In this document: in pieces, positions 24,788 through 35,240 of the stretch | Position numbering within the stretch: position 1 is the stretch's first letter | Layout of the letters: every line of letters begins with the position of its first letter | Source: Nephrocerus scutellatus | Taxonomy: Eukaryota; Arthropoda; Insecta; Diptera; Pipunculidae | Length of the DNA stretch: 64,000 nt | Direction: 5' to 3' | Assembly (NCBI GenBank): GCA_947095585.1 | Contig: OX352761.1 | Location: forward strand, 79,549,267-79,613,266 | The notes under the pieces: generated by a model | Databases searched by the model: none | What the model saw: only the letters and a program-made list of their open reading frames with translations | What the model was told of the DNA's origin: nothing | Made by a program: the position numbers and the translations under genes

Positions 24788-25111
24788 CAGTAATAACAGT
24801 AGGACAAGTAGATGAAGCCATAAGATAAACCAAAACATGATCACGTTTCGAGTATAAAGTTGTCATAACATGTATTAGAGTTAATTTGATGCATAAAATA
24901 AAGTTGATGTTATTGATAATGTCGAGTAGGGAGTGAATTATTATGAATGGAAACAAGGAGATTTCAAAATTATGAGCATGTCCTATTTTTTGAAATAATA
25001 TCATAACATAGAGCGAATATTCAGTAATATGAATTCGTCTTAACTTAAATGTCAAATTATTGTTGAAGTAAAATGTCAAATTGAAAAAGAATGTTATAAG
25101 ATGTACGTAAG
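24788..25111 (+). repeat. alpha block, copy 12 (interrupted)
   Basis: Diverged alpha whose 3' end is split by a MITE at the putative donor (TGTACGTAAG before the insertion). Confidence 0.85.
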
Positions 25112-25679
25112 TAGTGTTGGGTAGGACACGATTTTAAAATGAGTTTGTATGAGTAACTCATTTTCAAAAATGTATTGGGACATTGTACCACCTCAAATGA
25201 GGTGTGTAGAGTGTGTAATATGCATTGAACTAGTGGTTCTATTCAGAATGCACCAATAGAACCAATGCATTCAGTTCTTAAGGATTAAGTATATTTTCTG
25301 CTTATAACTAGATGTTCATTGATCATCCATATAGAATATAGGGACTATACTCTACAGCTAGAGAGAGATACAATTGAACACAATTTCGGGCACATTCAAC
25401 ACGAAATGCAAATACAACACAACAGACAAGACTGTCCCTTTCGTTTTCACATTGAGATGTGTTGAATTTGCTTCAAATGCATTAGTATAATACGATTGTA
25501 GTCTCTCAAAGAGGTGTGAGTTGTGTATTGTGTTATTGTGTAGCTGGGACATAAATTGAGGTACCTCTTACGTCCTACTACAAATGAGTTGGTTCAAAAC
25601 AAAATTTTGAGGTGTTGTGACATCTCAACTCATTGTATGGGACATTTGTACCAACTCATGTATGAGTTACCCAACACTA
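25112..25679. mobile_element. hAT-like MITE with 8-bp target duplication
   Basis: A 568-bp insertion absent from all other alpha/beta copies. Ends are TAGTGTTGGGTA and its reverse complement TACCCAACACTA. It is flanked by TACGTAAG at 25104-25111 and 25680-25687, an 8-bp duplication as made by hAT-type transposases. The subterminal regions contain repeated ACTCAT/ATGAGT motifs. There is no transposase, so it is non-autonomous. Confidence 0.85.
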
Positions 25680-25687
25680 TACGTAAG

Positions 25688-26558
25688 TAAAGAAATTAGT
25701 TTATGAAAAAGTATGATATACGGCTAATATTCTAATAATTTAATTTTTTGATTTTTGGTTAAGAAGGTGTTAGAGATTTGCTGGTAAATGGATTTCGAGT
25801 TGTGAAGGGTAAGTGAAGCTAAGCAAATAGAAATACTAGAGTGTGAGTATAAGTTTATATCTAAAGTTTTAATAATTACAGTTTCAGGAGGCTTAGAAGG
25901 AGCAATTAGACATAAGTGGAGTCATGGTGTGTGGGACCGGCAAGATGCAGAGAGTGAACTGAGTGAGTATTGAAGGAGAGATGATCAGCAAATAAACATG
26001 GGTGAATATTCTTATTTGTTTTAGCTGATGAATCTTTGCGAGATATAGTGTATCCAGGGTGTGAGTGATGTAGCAGGAAGTTTTAGGAGAGTCGTGTGTT
26101 TGAGTGGACCTTTTGGGAGGAATTAGAAAGCTGCGGTGAAGTGTTTCTGGTAGGGTGAGTATATATCAAATAGGTAAAAATTGGTGTATGAATTATTGTT
26201 GATATTTTTATAACTAGGATGCTGAATAAACACAACGGATGGTTGAACTATATGGAAGAAAGGAGATAGACACGGAGTCACGGTGCTGTGTAGAAGGACG
26301 GAGATAAACATGGAGTCGCGGTGCTATGAACAGGTTCTGTAAGGAACCAGGAAGCTTCCGTGGAAACTTTGAGGAACTGTGAGTTAGTTCTTTTTGAACC
26401 AGGAAAAATAATAAATGAGATGATAAGGTAAGAACAAGTTCTTTTAAGAGCTGAATATGAGTGAAAAAGTAAGAACAGGTCCTTTTGAGAGCTGGATAAA
26501 AAAGAAAAAGGAAGAACAAGCTCTTTAAGAGCTAGATAAGAATCGGTTCTTATAATGA
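25688..26558 (+). repeat. beta block, copy 6 (after the MITE)
   Basis: Resumes at TAAAGAAATTAG and contains the full beta. Acceptor 1 reads TTTTTGATTTTTGG with AG lost at the usual position (near 25760), while the later donors and acceptors look intact. Confidence 0.7.
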
Positions 26559-26812
26559 GTTTTTTTTATAAACGTAGTACGAGGTTGGGTCCTGGATGTG
26601 TGTTGCGGAAAGTAATGCATTTCCAGTAAGGAAATCCATATACCCGCATCAACGGTTAGCCATCCTACAGAAGACCTATATGTCCACAAATCCCCACAAC
26701 CAATCGAAATGCATAAAGGGTAACATCCCGGTTGGCAGGTTAAGGATTGTGTGTACGTACTTCTGCAATTATCCTAGCCGAAGCAAACGTAATTTTAGTT
26801 AGATAATGAATA
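26559..26812 (+). repeat. gamma block, copy 17
   Basis: Diverged gamma with small deletions (GTACGTACTTCTGC; AATTTTAGTTAGATAATG). Confidence 0.85.
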
Positions 26813-27517
26813 ATAAAATAATAAAATGAAAAGATAATAAAAAAATGAATAGTTAAATAATAAAATGAAAAGATAAAAAATAAAAGATAACAAAATAATA
26901 AAATGAAAAGATAATAAAATGAAAAGATAACAAAATAATAAAATGAAAAGATAACAAAAAATATAACAAAAAACTAAATAATAAAATGAAAAGATAATAA
27001 AATGAAACGATAACAAAAATATAATAATAAAATAATAAAATGAAGAGATAATAAAATAAAATAAAGGGATAACAAGAAAATAAAATGAAAAGTTAACGAA
27101 AGGAAAAATATAACAAAATGATAAACTTATAAAATAATAAAATGAAAAGATAACAAAATGAAAAGATAACAAAATAATAAAATAAAATAATAAAATGAAA
27201 AGATAACAAAATAATAAAATGAAATGATAAGGTAATAAAATAATAAAATAATAAAGTAATAAAATAATAAAATGATAAAATGAAAAGATAACAAAATAAC
27301 AAAATAATAAAATGAAAAGATAATAAAATGAAATGATAAGGTAATAAAATAATAAAATAATAAAGTAATAAAATTACAAAATAATAAAATGAAAAGATAA
27401 TACAAATGAAAAGTTAACAAAATGAAAAGATAACAAAATAATAAAACAATAAAATGAAAAGATAAAAAATTAAAAGACAACAAAATAATAAAATAACAAA
27501 GTAATAAAATAATACAG
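26813..27517. repeat. Octamer satellite, last large array
   Basis: Mixed units resembling 23552-24787. Confidence 0.95.
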
Positions 27518-27760
27518 TAATAACAGTAGGACAAGTAGATGAAGCCATAAGATAATCCAAAACATGATCACGTTTCGAGTATAAAGTTGTCATAACATGT
27601 ATTAGAGTTAATTTGATGCATAAAATAAAGTTGATGTTATTGATAATGTCGAGTAGGGAGTGAATTATTATGAATGGAAACAAGGAGATTTCAAAATTAT
27701 GAGCATGTCCTATTTTTTGAAATAATATCATAACATAGAGCGAATATTCAGTAATATGAG
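27518..27760 (+). repeat. alpha block, copy 13 (3'-truncated)
   Basis: Diverged alpha that stops at ATTCAGTAATATG and is joined to the beta-related sequence that follows. Confidence 0.8.
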
Positions 27761-28260
27761 TAATATGGATGTATTAGGTGAATCGTGAGTGGACTTCTAA
27801 AAGGTTTATACTATGTCAGCAAAGGTATATTTTGGAAACCTCAATAGGAATAGCATAGACCGCTGCGGTAATGAATCATTGGTTGGGTAAGTATGCCGAA
27901 ATTAGGCAGGAATTAGTACTACTCTTTTTCTTTTCCAGGAATAGGATGCAGAAAAACAAGGGATGGTTGAACCAGGCGTAAGACAGGTGATTGACAAAAG
28001 GTTAATGTGTAGCGAACAGATTTGTAAAAGCGAGCAGATTTATAAAAACCATGACGCTTAAGAGTATCCTATCAGTAAATTATGAAAGGTTAATTTCAGA
28101 AGCAGAGAAATTAACATAAAGAAATGATAAAGTGTGAGCAGGATCTTTTTTGACTTATAAAAGACCTTGCAATGTAGAGATGAAAATAAGAAATCGGCTC
28201 TTATAAGAACCAGAAAACTTTAAAGAAAGAGATAGAGTTGATTAGCGGTGTTTAAATAAG
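27761..28260 (+). other. Diverged beta-related segment with retained splice-like sites
   Basis: Matches beta in patches: TTAGGTGAATCGTG...GAGTGGAC near 27774, CGCTGCGGTAATG near 27861, ATAGGATGCAGAAAAACAAG...GATGGTTGAACC near 27941, and AAGAAATCGGCTCTTATAAGAAC near 28188. Between the second and third patches lies GTTGG/GTAAGT at 27887 and TTTTTCTTTTCCAG ending at 27938, a 52-nt intron-like segment whose pyrimidine tract is stronger than in beta. The interior of the segment is unlike the beta intron. It could be the ancestral or a functional relative of the satellite-embedded copies. Confidence 0.55.
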
Positions 28261-28493
28261 ATTAACACTATGTAAAGTGGAAATGTAAGTTAGTAATGAT
28301 GTAAATGTGTATTTTTTGAGAGATTTATTAAAATATATGAGAATAAGAAAATTTGAATAAGATAGTAATATATAATTATAACAAAATGAAAAACGTAAAT
28401 AAGATTAAATAAAAGGGAAGACAAAGTGGCCGTGATTTATGTACGTATCCCGTATGGGATTTTGTGCAAATGGGTTGCATTTTCTTGGTGGTC
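28261..28493. other. AT-rich sequence, nothing recognised
   Basis: No coding domain and no octamer satellite. A perfect short hairpin, ATCCC-GTAT-GGGAT, lies at 28447-28460 just beside the ribozyme candidate. Confidence 0.4.
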
Positions 28494-28538
28494 GCTCGAA
28501 ACGTTTTCGGCCCCAACCACAGGGCCTCATCAGCGAGC
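28494..28538 (-). ncRNA. Candidate hammerhead ribozyme (type I, short stem III)
   Basis: Read on the minus strand, the order is: stem I arm GCTCG; core CTGATGA; stem II arm GGCCC, loop TGTGGTTG, arm GGGCC; core GAAA; a very short stem III from AACGTT; a T at the cleavage position; and stem I arm CGAGC. Every invariant core base of the hammerhead consensus is present and stems I and II are perfect 5-bp helices. Short-stem-III hammerheads are known from Penelope-like retroelements and related repeats. The AAACGTTT part is self-complementary, which in that class is thought to help activity as a dimer. The cleavage base is T rather than the commoner C. Confidence 0.7.
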
Positions 28539-30199
28539 TTAATGGCTCACGGCCTGATGAATTTGGAATTAGGTGTGTGGCTAGAAGCCAGAGATAGAAT
28601 GTCAGAGGGGTTATATAGTATAAATAATAATGGGGTTATAAACCTAATATAAAAATGTATACTTAAATTTAAAGGAAAAGGTATAATAATAGTAGTAAGA
28701 TAAGAGTTATAAAGGGAAAAGTGAGAAAGTAATATGGTAATGTGTATGGATCTTACCTTGTAGTGTTAAGGAGGTGCAGATTACGGATCCAGGATTAACA
28801 TTTGCAGCAAGTATGGTAGTAAGAGACATGTAGTGATGTCTAAAGATGGTGGAATATGTGATTCTGGATATTATAGTTTGGATATGTGTAATCGTGTAAA
28901 GAATAAAGCGACGCGTTTGACGAACTAAGCAATAAAAGATCGACTATGCGAGAATAGTGTATTATCGATTTGGAAATAGGATGCGTACTGATTTTAGTTG
29001 AAAATTAGTTTTAAAACGAAGGGAAAGGGAGAACGTTATTCTGTGAGCAATGTATGCTATTTTTCAAACGACAAAACAGGTTTTTTTGTTAAGTTGATTA
29101 TGCTCAATGCAGAATTATTTTGAGAGTGTGTTTACGCTGTGAACGCAGTAGATAACAAAAGTGTTTTTTATGATAAAAAGGCTATCGTGTGTAAAGGCTA
29201 CTTTATGAGCTGGGTCATAGAGCATGAAACGGTCACATATGTATATGGGCGATTTCAAATTAGGGAAACTTGAGAGGGCAAGAATTGTGTGTTCACAAAC
29301 AAGAAATAGGATCGAACTGGTTTTTGGTATTGTGGTGGTGTGTGGGAGTATGTAGCTTGTGTGTGAAAATTGCAAGTGAGAATGTTGCAAGTATTGGATT
29401 TTGGACAATGGACAATTGGGTTGTTTGGACAATTATATATCTGGGACAATAAGGATACAAAGTGGCCGAGTGCAAGTTTGGACAGATTCGAATATGCACA
29501 AGTTATGTATGTAGAATTCTTATCTATAATTAGTAAAAGATTTTTGAAAAAAGTTTTGGAATAATAACTTTATTAACGAATGGGGTTATTTGAATTTAAA
29601 GTTAAGTTAGAAGTTAAGACTGTGCATGTTGTCAATAGTTATTTAATATGAATATTGAAGAAGACTACGAAGGAGATATATATGTAAAGTATAGCTATGA
29701 GATTTATTTCTCGTAGAAAAATATAAAATTGATAAAGCTATGTATTTCGTTGTAAGTCTAAGCTGTGGATTCTTTTTTAAAAAATTAAAATTTAGATAAT
29801 AAATATTTAATTAAAGATTTGAAATACAATCATTTAAAAATGTAACAGCATAGATCAATCATAGAACATGAAAAGGTTTAGAGATTAAAAAATGTTTGTT
29901 CAGAAAAGAATGTTTATTCGAAAAATTATGTTTTATGAAATAAATCCATTAAAGGACATACAAATAACTATTGGGATTGAAATTATTTGATAAGTAAAGG
30001 CTTTGTTTTTTTAAAAAAAGTCCAGAACATGTAAGTGTTTTACTTGGAAGAAAGTTGTTAACCACACTGAGGTGGTGACGAAACCTACTATGGAAAAAGC
30101 TTGAAAAAGTTGAACCTGAAAAGCTAGAGACAACGCGTCGAAGATTTTCCTCAATGGTGTATGCATGTGAATGGTATAAACATGCAGACGTCATTGAGA
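28539..30199. other. AT-rich sequence, nothing firmly recognised
   Basis: No ORF with a recognisable domain. The segment just downstream of the ribozyme candidate (28539-28630) may belong to the same retroelement, but no end or target duplication is visible. AAAGTGGCCG occurs at about 28424 and 29460. Confidence 0.4.
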
Positions 30200-30770
30200 G
30201 TTGATGAGTTTGAGATATTGTAAGATGTGGAATGTGTTCACATCTTTAATGGTACCAGAAGTTGTGTTGTAGCCGGCACATGTATGGAGTTTATCCTTAC
30301 AGGTTGATCACATGTTGCGGGCTCATGCCTCGCAGATCAAATGAGTGTGTTTGGTTGTTTAAGAGTTCAAGAGAATCTGAACGGAATTGAGTTGATGAGT
30401 TTGAGATATTGTAAGATGTGGAATGTATTCACATCTTCAATGGTACCAGAAGTTGTGTGGTAACCGGCACATGTATGGAGTTTATCCTTACAGGTTGATC
30501 ACATGTTGCGGGCTCATGCCTCGCAGATCAAATGAGTGTGTTTGGTTGTTCAAGAGTTCAAGAGAATCTGAATGGAATTGAGTTGGTGAGTTTGACATAT
30601 TGTAAAATGTGGACTGTGTTCACATCTTTAATGGTACCAGAAGTTGTGTGGTAACCGGCACATGTATGGAGTTTATCCTTACAGGTTGATCACATGTTGC
30701 GGGCTCATGCCTCGCAGATCAAATGAGTGTGTTTGGTTGTTCAAGAGTTCAAGAGAATCTGAACGGAATT
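30200..30770. repeat. Three tandem 191-bp repeats
   Basis: GTTGATGAGTTTGA starts a unit at 30200 and 30391, and GTTGGTGAGTTTGA at 30582, giving a period of 191 bp. Each unit includes CACATCTTTAATGGTACCAG (or a close variant) and CATGTTGCGGGCTCATGCC. Units differ at a handful of bases. This is unrelated to the octamer satellite. A 68-residue ORF over the third unit is not supported by the other two. Confidence 0.9.
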
Positions 30771-30887
30771 ATATTTGTGTAGGGGAAACGAAAGTTTCTA
30801 GGATGTCCAAGAAACAGAACACAGTGGGAAAACAAGTTTACTACTTATAATTGACCTACCCGGTAGAAGCTACTTGTTAAAACATGA
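30771..30887. other. Spacer, nothing recognised
   Basis: Short sequence between the 191-bp repeats and a gamma block, beginning ATATTTGTGTAGGGG. Confidence 0.4.
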
Positions 30888-31145
30888 GTTTTTGATAAGC
30901 GTAGTACGAGGTTGGGTCCTGGATGTGTGTTGCGGAAAGTAATGCATTTCCAGTAAGGAAATCCATATACCCGCATCGACGGTTAGCCATCCTACAGAAG
31001 ACCTATATGTCCACAAATCCCCCCAACCAATCGAAATGCATAAAGGATAACATTTCGGTTGGCAGGTTAAGGATTGTGTGGACGGAACTTCTGCAATTAT
31101 TCTAGCCGAAACAAACGAAATTTTAAGCAACACGTGGTTGGATAA
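30888..31145 (+). repeat. gamma block, copy 18 (outlying)
   Basis: Complete but diverged gamma (AAAGGATAACATTTCGG, ATTCTAGCCG), with a GATAAGCGTAGTACG start. It is preceded by unrelated sequence, so gamma can occur without alpha or beta. Confidence 0.85.
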
Positions 31146-31394
31146 ATGGATAGGATAATAAAATAAAAAATAATAAATAACAAAATAATAAATTGAAAAG
31201 ATAATAAAATGAAACGATAACAAAATAATAAAATGAAAAGATAATAAAATGAAAAGATAACAAAATAATAAAATGAAAAGATAAAAAAATGAAAAGATAA
31301 AAAAATGAAAAGATAATAAAAAAATAAAATAAAAAAATAATAAAATTAAAAGATAACAAAATGAAAAGATAACAAAATAATAAAATGAAAAGAT
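31146..31394. repeat. Octamer satellite
   Basis: Short, irregular octamer array. Confidence 0.9.
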
Positions 31395-31505
31395 AAAGGG
31401 TAACATCCCGGTTGGCAGGTTAAGGATTATGTGGACGGTACTTCTGCAATTATCCTAGCCGAAACAAACGAAAATTTAAGGCAACATGTGGTTAGATAAT
31501 GAATA
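31395..31505 (+). repeat. gamma block, 3' part only (copy 19)
   Basis: Starts inside gamma at AAAGGGTAACATCCC directly after satellite. Confidence 0.85.
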
Positions 31506-31580
31506 ATAAAATAATAAAATGAAAAGATAAAAAGATTATAAAATAATGAATAGTGAAATAATAAAATGAAAAGATAACAA
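31506..31580. repeat. Octamer satellite, right edge
   Basis: Last satellite patch, ending at GATAACAACCTC. No octamer satellite is seen to the right. Confidence 0.9.
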
Positions 31581-32504
31581 CCTCTGCTGTTGGTGTCGGT
31601 GCTTTCCCAAAATAAGTGGTGTTAGTTTGCATCGCATCCGATCAGATACTTTCGAGCTATGTATAAGTTTATGAAGCTCTGTGTCGTTTCTGGGGGGATC
31701 TTCTTCATCTCCTGAGAAGTAAGTGGAAAAATTGGTGTTGCTCTTGCTTCCTTTAGGAGCGTCTCTAAGGGGATCGCGGATCTCTGGAAATTGATTTATG
31801 GAGTAAATGTTAAGAGAGTAGCAGCACAGAATTGTGCAATGTTTTGTGGACATTTTTTGTATGCATTACGATCCGAGTGACCTGGTTTCGGTGTTCGGTC
31901 ATTGGGCTTGTTTTTAGTACTGGTCGTGGCTGGGTGGTGTACTGGTCTTTCAATTGGACTGGGTTGCCCTGGTTTAGGTGGCTCATTGTTGGGTCCAGCT
32001 CTACCTCTGCTCTAATTCTGTCTTTACTTTGTTTCAAACCCGAAGAGCCAGTTGACTTTGAATCGGTAGCCCTTAAGCTTCTCTGCTTTTTTGGTGAGAG
32101 CGAGACACTTAACTGCAGATATTCGTTTTCCCTGTCCTTGCGTGATAGGATTTTCCAAACTGCATTGCGTTACAGCTTTTTCTGGACTATAACAACAGTG
32201 TCTGATTCTGCAGCTAAAATTTTCCATCTATACCATCAGTGGGAAGCTCCGCCACCGCGTCTATGATGTTGTCTAGGATCGTTGCCATTTAAGTCGCCTC
32301 CAGTTTGTCGGTGATTGCCAACCTAACATCCTTCATGATCCGCCCGGATTTTCTCCGCTTGCTGGTTTTTTGGCTACTTTGAGAGTGGGGTATGCTACCC
32401 AATCCCTTTTTGGAATTATTTAGACCTGGGGTCGTTTGATCGAACTCGTTTTATTGTGGTTGTGAACATCCTGTCTTTGATTTTTGACTGGCAATGGTCT
32501 AGAG
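31581..32504 (-). pseudogene. Degenerate coding-like sequence, unrecognised
   Basis: Base composition shifts to more balanced, coding-like sequence. Minus-strand frames give fragments with plausible polar stretches (for example LNQGNPVQLKDQY near 31950 and IMKDVRLAITDKLEA near 32320), broken by several stops and frame changes. It may be a gag or ORF1 of an old retroelement, but I recognise no motif. Its right end abuts the hAT target duplication, so the sequence at 34522 onward was once contiguous with it. Confidence 0.35.
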
Positions 32505-34513
32505 CAGCGATTCCCAATCTTTTTTGGTCGTGGAGCACTTTTTAGAAAATTTTTTTTACAGCGGAGCACTTTTTTTCAGCCCGATAATTTTAACCACACT
32601 TTTTTTTAATAAGTTGATACCAAAATAAAATTTATTTTTCCTTAAAGCAAAAAAAAAGCAACAACAATGTTTAAAATAAAATTAAAATGTAATTCATAAA
32701 TACATAAATATAATATTTTAGGTAGCTTATTAGAGAAGCCAGCAGGTTTGGAAACCTTCTTCCAAACTCAGCAGGTGATTGTGAAACTCACTTAAAATAT
32801 CATCGAGAATATCAGAATCTATCTCCTCTTTAAACTCTTTGATCATTGGGAAGCTGCCTAGATTTCGATTTTTAATTGATTTTTCCCAAAAATCCATTTT
32901 TTTAACGCCTTTACTTTGTCGCTGGTATCAAAAATAGTTATTGCGTTTCCCTGAAGAGAAAGACTTTAATCATTCATTTTTTTAAATGTCTGCGAAATAC
33001 GCTAACTCTAAAAGCCATCGCTCATTGCATTACCCAATCTCACCCAAAGCAGTCTTCATCTACTAAAAAACGTTCTTACTTCAGCCCTCATTTCGAAGAG
33101 TCGAATCAAAGCTTTGCCCGGAGAAAGCCAAATTACTTCTGCGTGAAGTAGTAAAACATATGCCAACTACATACATGTCATCGCACATCACTTTGAATAG
33201 CCCTGCGTTCTTAGGTCGTGATTTAATAAAGTTTATTATTTTTAAGCTTTCGTCTAGGATTTCTTTAAGGAAAAAAGGCATTTTGCTCATATCAAGGGCA
33301 TGGCGATGAAGAACATAATGACTTCTAGAACATAACTTGGCCTTTTGCTTTATTCTAGCGATAGGTATTGGTAACGTGCAAAGAATGTCATTAAAACACG
33401 GCTTAATTAAATTTTCAGCGATTGTATGAGCTTTACCTGTTTGAGCAACTCGGAAGCTGACTAAGTATGATGCCATTAAAGCTTTTTCATTAACTGTGGT
33501 GTTATAATTTTTTGAGATTATGTTAGCTCACCGTACTTTCTTTTAAAGAAATCTGTGGACTTAGACTTGCATTCGGGTGAAGCCCCTCAAAATGGCGGCT
33601 CATTTTTTCTGGAAACATTGTACTAGTCTCGCAAAATTCAAGATTCACGGGTTTTTTTGTTTTTTTTTGCCACGTTGACTCCATAGAACTAGTACTAGGT
33701 AAACTGTCCAACATTTCAGAAAGTTCTGAACTCGCTGTTTCTATTGCGCACTCATCCACAACAGCAATGCTAGCGCAATAGTTTACCTCCTAACTGCTAT
33801 CTTCAGTAGCTATTTTCCATGCAATATCGGATAATTTTACTGTTCCTTTTAAGGATCCAGACTTTAACCAGCGATCCATTTATTATTCACAATTTTAACA
33901 CAACGAAGAGATGTCTTGTTTTTACGACGATTGTTTCCATACAAAAATAAAAGGTATTAAATCCTATTCATAGATGAACTTAAAAGAACTAGGTATGTAA
34001 ATATTTTATGAAAAACGTCTTGCTGAACTATGAGTATTACTACGTAATGCACGGATTCTATTCGCATACAAAATCAAATGGGTCTTAAGATCATAAGGCT
34101 GTGTTGGCGAATGTTTCTGTTTTGCAGGAAATCGACAATGCGTAGCCCTTTTCTGCATTTACTAAGAACTTCGCATCTTGAGATGTATTCACAGACAGAA
34201 GTGTCGAGAAAGGACCGTTATAACGCCGTTGCGGCTACAACTATGTCAGTTACAAGAAGATACAAAATGTGTTTGCATGAGTATAAACATACCTCTCTCA
34301 TGTTGGGTAGCAGAACAGAGTTGCGGGTACAGCCTGGTTATGCGACAACAACTGAAAATGGATTTCAGATAAATTCTAACCGGCAGAAGAAGAAAACACA
34401 TTTGAAAAAATGTGACGACATTCAAAGAAATTGCAGGCGCGAAAACATAAATGATCTTGTGGATTTTAAATTTATTTCCTTTCTATCTGCGGAGCACACT
34501 TTGGGAAACTCGG
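32505..34513 (-). mobile_element. hAT element (BED-type), defective, with TSD
   Basis: A 2009-bp element flanked by GTCTAGAG at 32497-32504 and 34514-34521, which fits the nTCTAGAn target preference known for hAT elements. The ends read CAGCGATTCCCAATC on the left and, as reverse complement on the right, CCGAGTTTCCCAAAG, followed on both sides by subterminal GGAGCAC/GTGTGCTCCGC sequence. The transposase relic runs on the minus strand inside. The element is far shorter than an intact transposon of this type. Confidence 0.88.
32741..33879 (-). pseudogene. hAT transposase relic, ZBED5/SCAND3-like
   Basis: The likely start is the ATG at 33877-33879 (MDRWLK...), followed by a degenerate BED-finger segment (CETSTMFPEKMSRHFEGLHP at about 33570-33640), then a transposase segment with ASYLVSFRVAQTGKAHTIAE (about 33420-33475) and LKIINFIKSRP (about 33210-33250). 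A C-terminal part with LSLQGNAITIFDTSDKVKA lies near 32900-32965. These words and their order are typical of BED-type hAT transposases. Frameshifts, stops and a missing catalytic-core stretch show it is inactive. Confidence 0.85.
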
Positions 34514-34521
34514 GTCTAGAG

Positions 34522-35240
34522 CATCGTTAGGGAAAGTCCCGTCATTTTGAGGTAATTTAATCGTTTCCTTGCGGCTCCGCATAATTGCGGTCTTTTATTC
34601 TTCCTGTGTTGAAGGTCTCAGCTCGTGAGAATGTCCCTTAAGTCTGACGAAGTGGATGTGGACACATTGTCCATGCATTTTGGCACGGTGGAACCTTGTG
34701 TACGAACATAGTCCACGGTAATGGATCTGTGCTACAATAGTCTGTTCAGTCACGGAAGTAGGGCCTTGGGGTCCATGGCTTCCGAGATTGGTGCGTTTGG
34801 TGAGCGCCGCCCTCAGAGGTTATATTATGAAAACTATCCATTTGTTTCGTCTTTTGAGGAAAGGAAAGGTCCACCACCATAGACCCTTTTGCTGAGGTAA
34901 GGCAAATTTAAACCGGGGTGTACCAGGTATCCGGAGTTCCGTGCTAGCGACCAAATTTCTCATAGCCATTCATCCCTTGACGCACGTGTCTGACCTTGGA
35001 TTGAGGATTATTTATCGAGGTTCTCTCCTCTAGATCCGTTTCTGCTTCTGCTTGACAGGTCGACATCGAGTAAGTTTGACATTATATTGTACCTGTTAAA
35101 CGGTCTTGCACCGTGCTAAGCTGTATATTGCGCGTTACCGTTGCCTGATCCTGGAGAGGCATTCCAGACTTCCCAGATTTCATTAACCCCCATGCAATGT
35201 TAGCAGTCAACGAAAAGCCGGTAAAATACAAGGTTTTTGG
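34522..35240. other. Degenerate sequence, continuation of 31581-32504
   Basis: Coding-like composition but no open frame or motif. It lies on the other side of the hAet insertion site of the element at 32505-34513 and merges into the copia relic near 35240 without a visible LTR. Confidence 0.35.

Noticed and set aside
1..27517. CRISPR array
   Set aside because: The repeats are contiguous satellite units and long blocks, without uniform repeats separated by unique spacers, in a eukaryotic context.
112..27731. Many long minus-strand ORFs rich in Phe, Tyr, Leu, Ile and Ser across the satellite
   Set aside because: They follow from the 24-bp period and the absence of TTA, CTA and TCA on the plus strand. 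All three minus frames are open at once, and no domain or start context supports translation.
28464..28652. 62-residue plus-strand ORF over the ribozyme candidate
   Set aside because: It is antisense to a conserved RNA motif and has no recognisable domain.
32505..32520. hAT ends placed to include the CTCTAGA bases
   Set aside because: GTCTAGAG is present on both sides and fits an 8-bp target duplication, so these bases are assigned to the target, not the element.
34078..34530. 150-residue plus-strand ORF at the right end of the hAT element
   Set aside because: It overlaps the terminal inverted repeat and target duplication, runs opposite to the transposase, and shows no motif.
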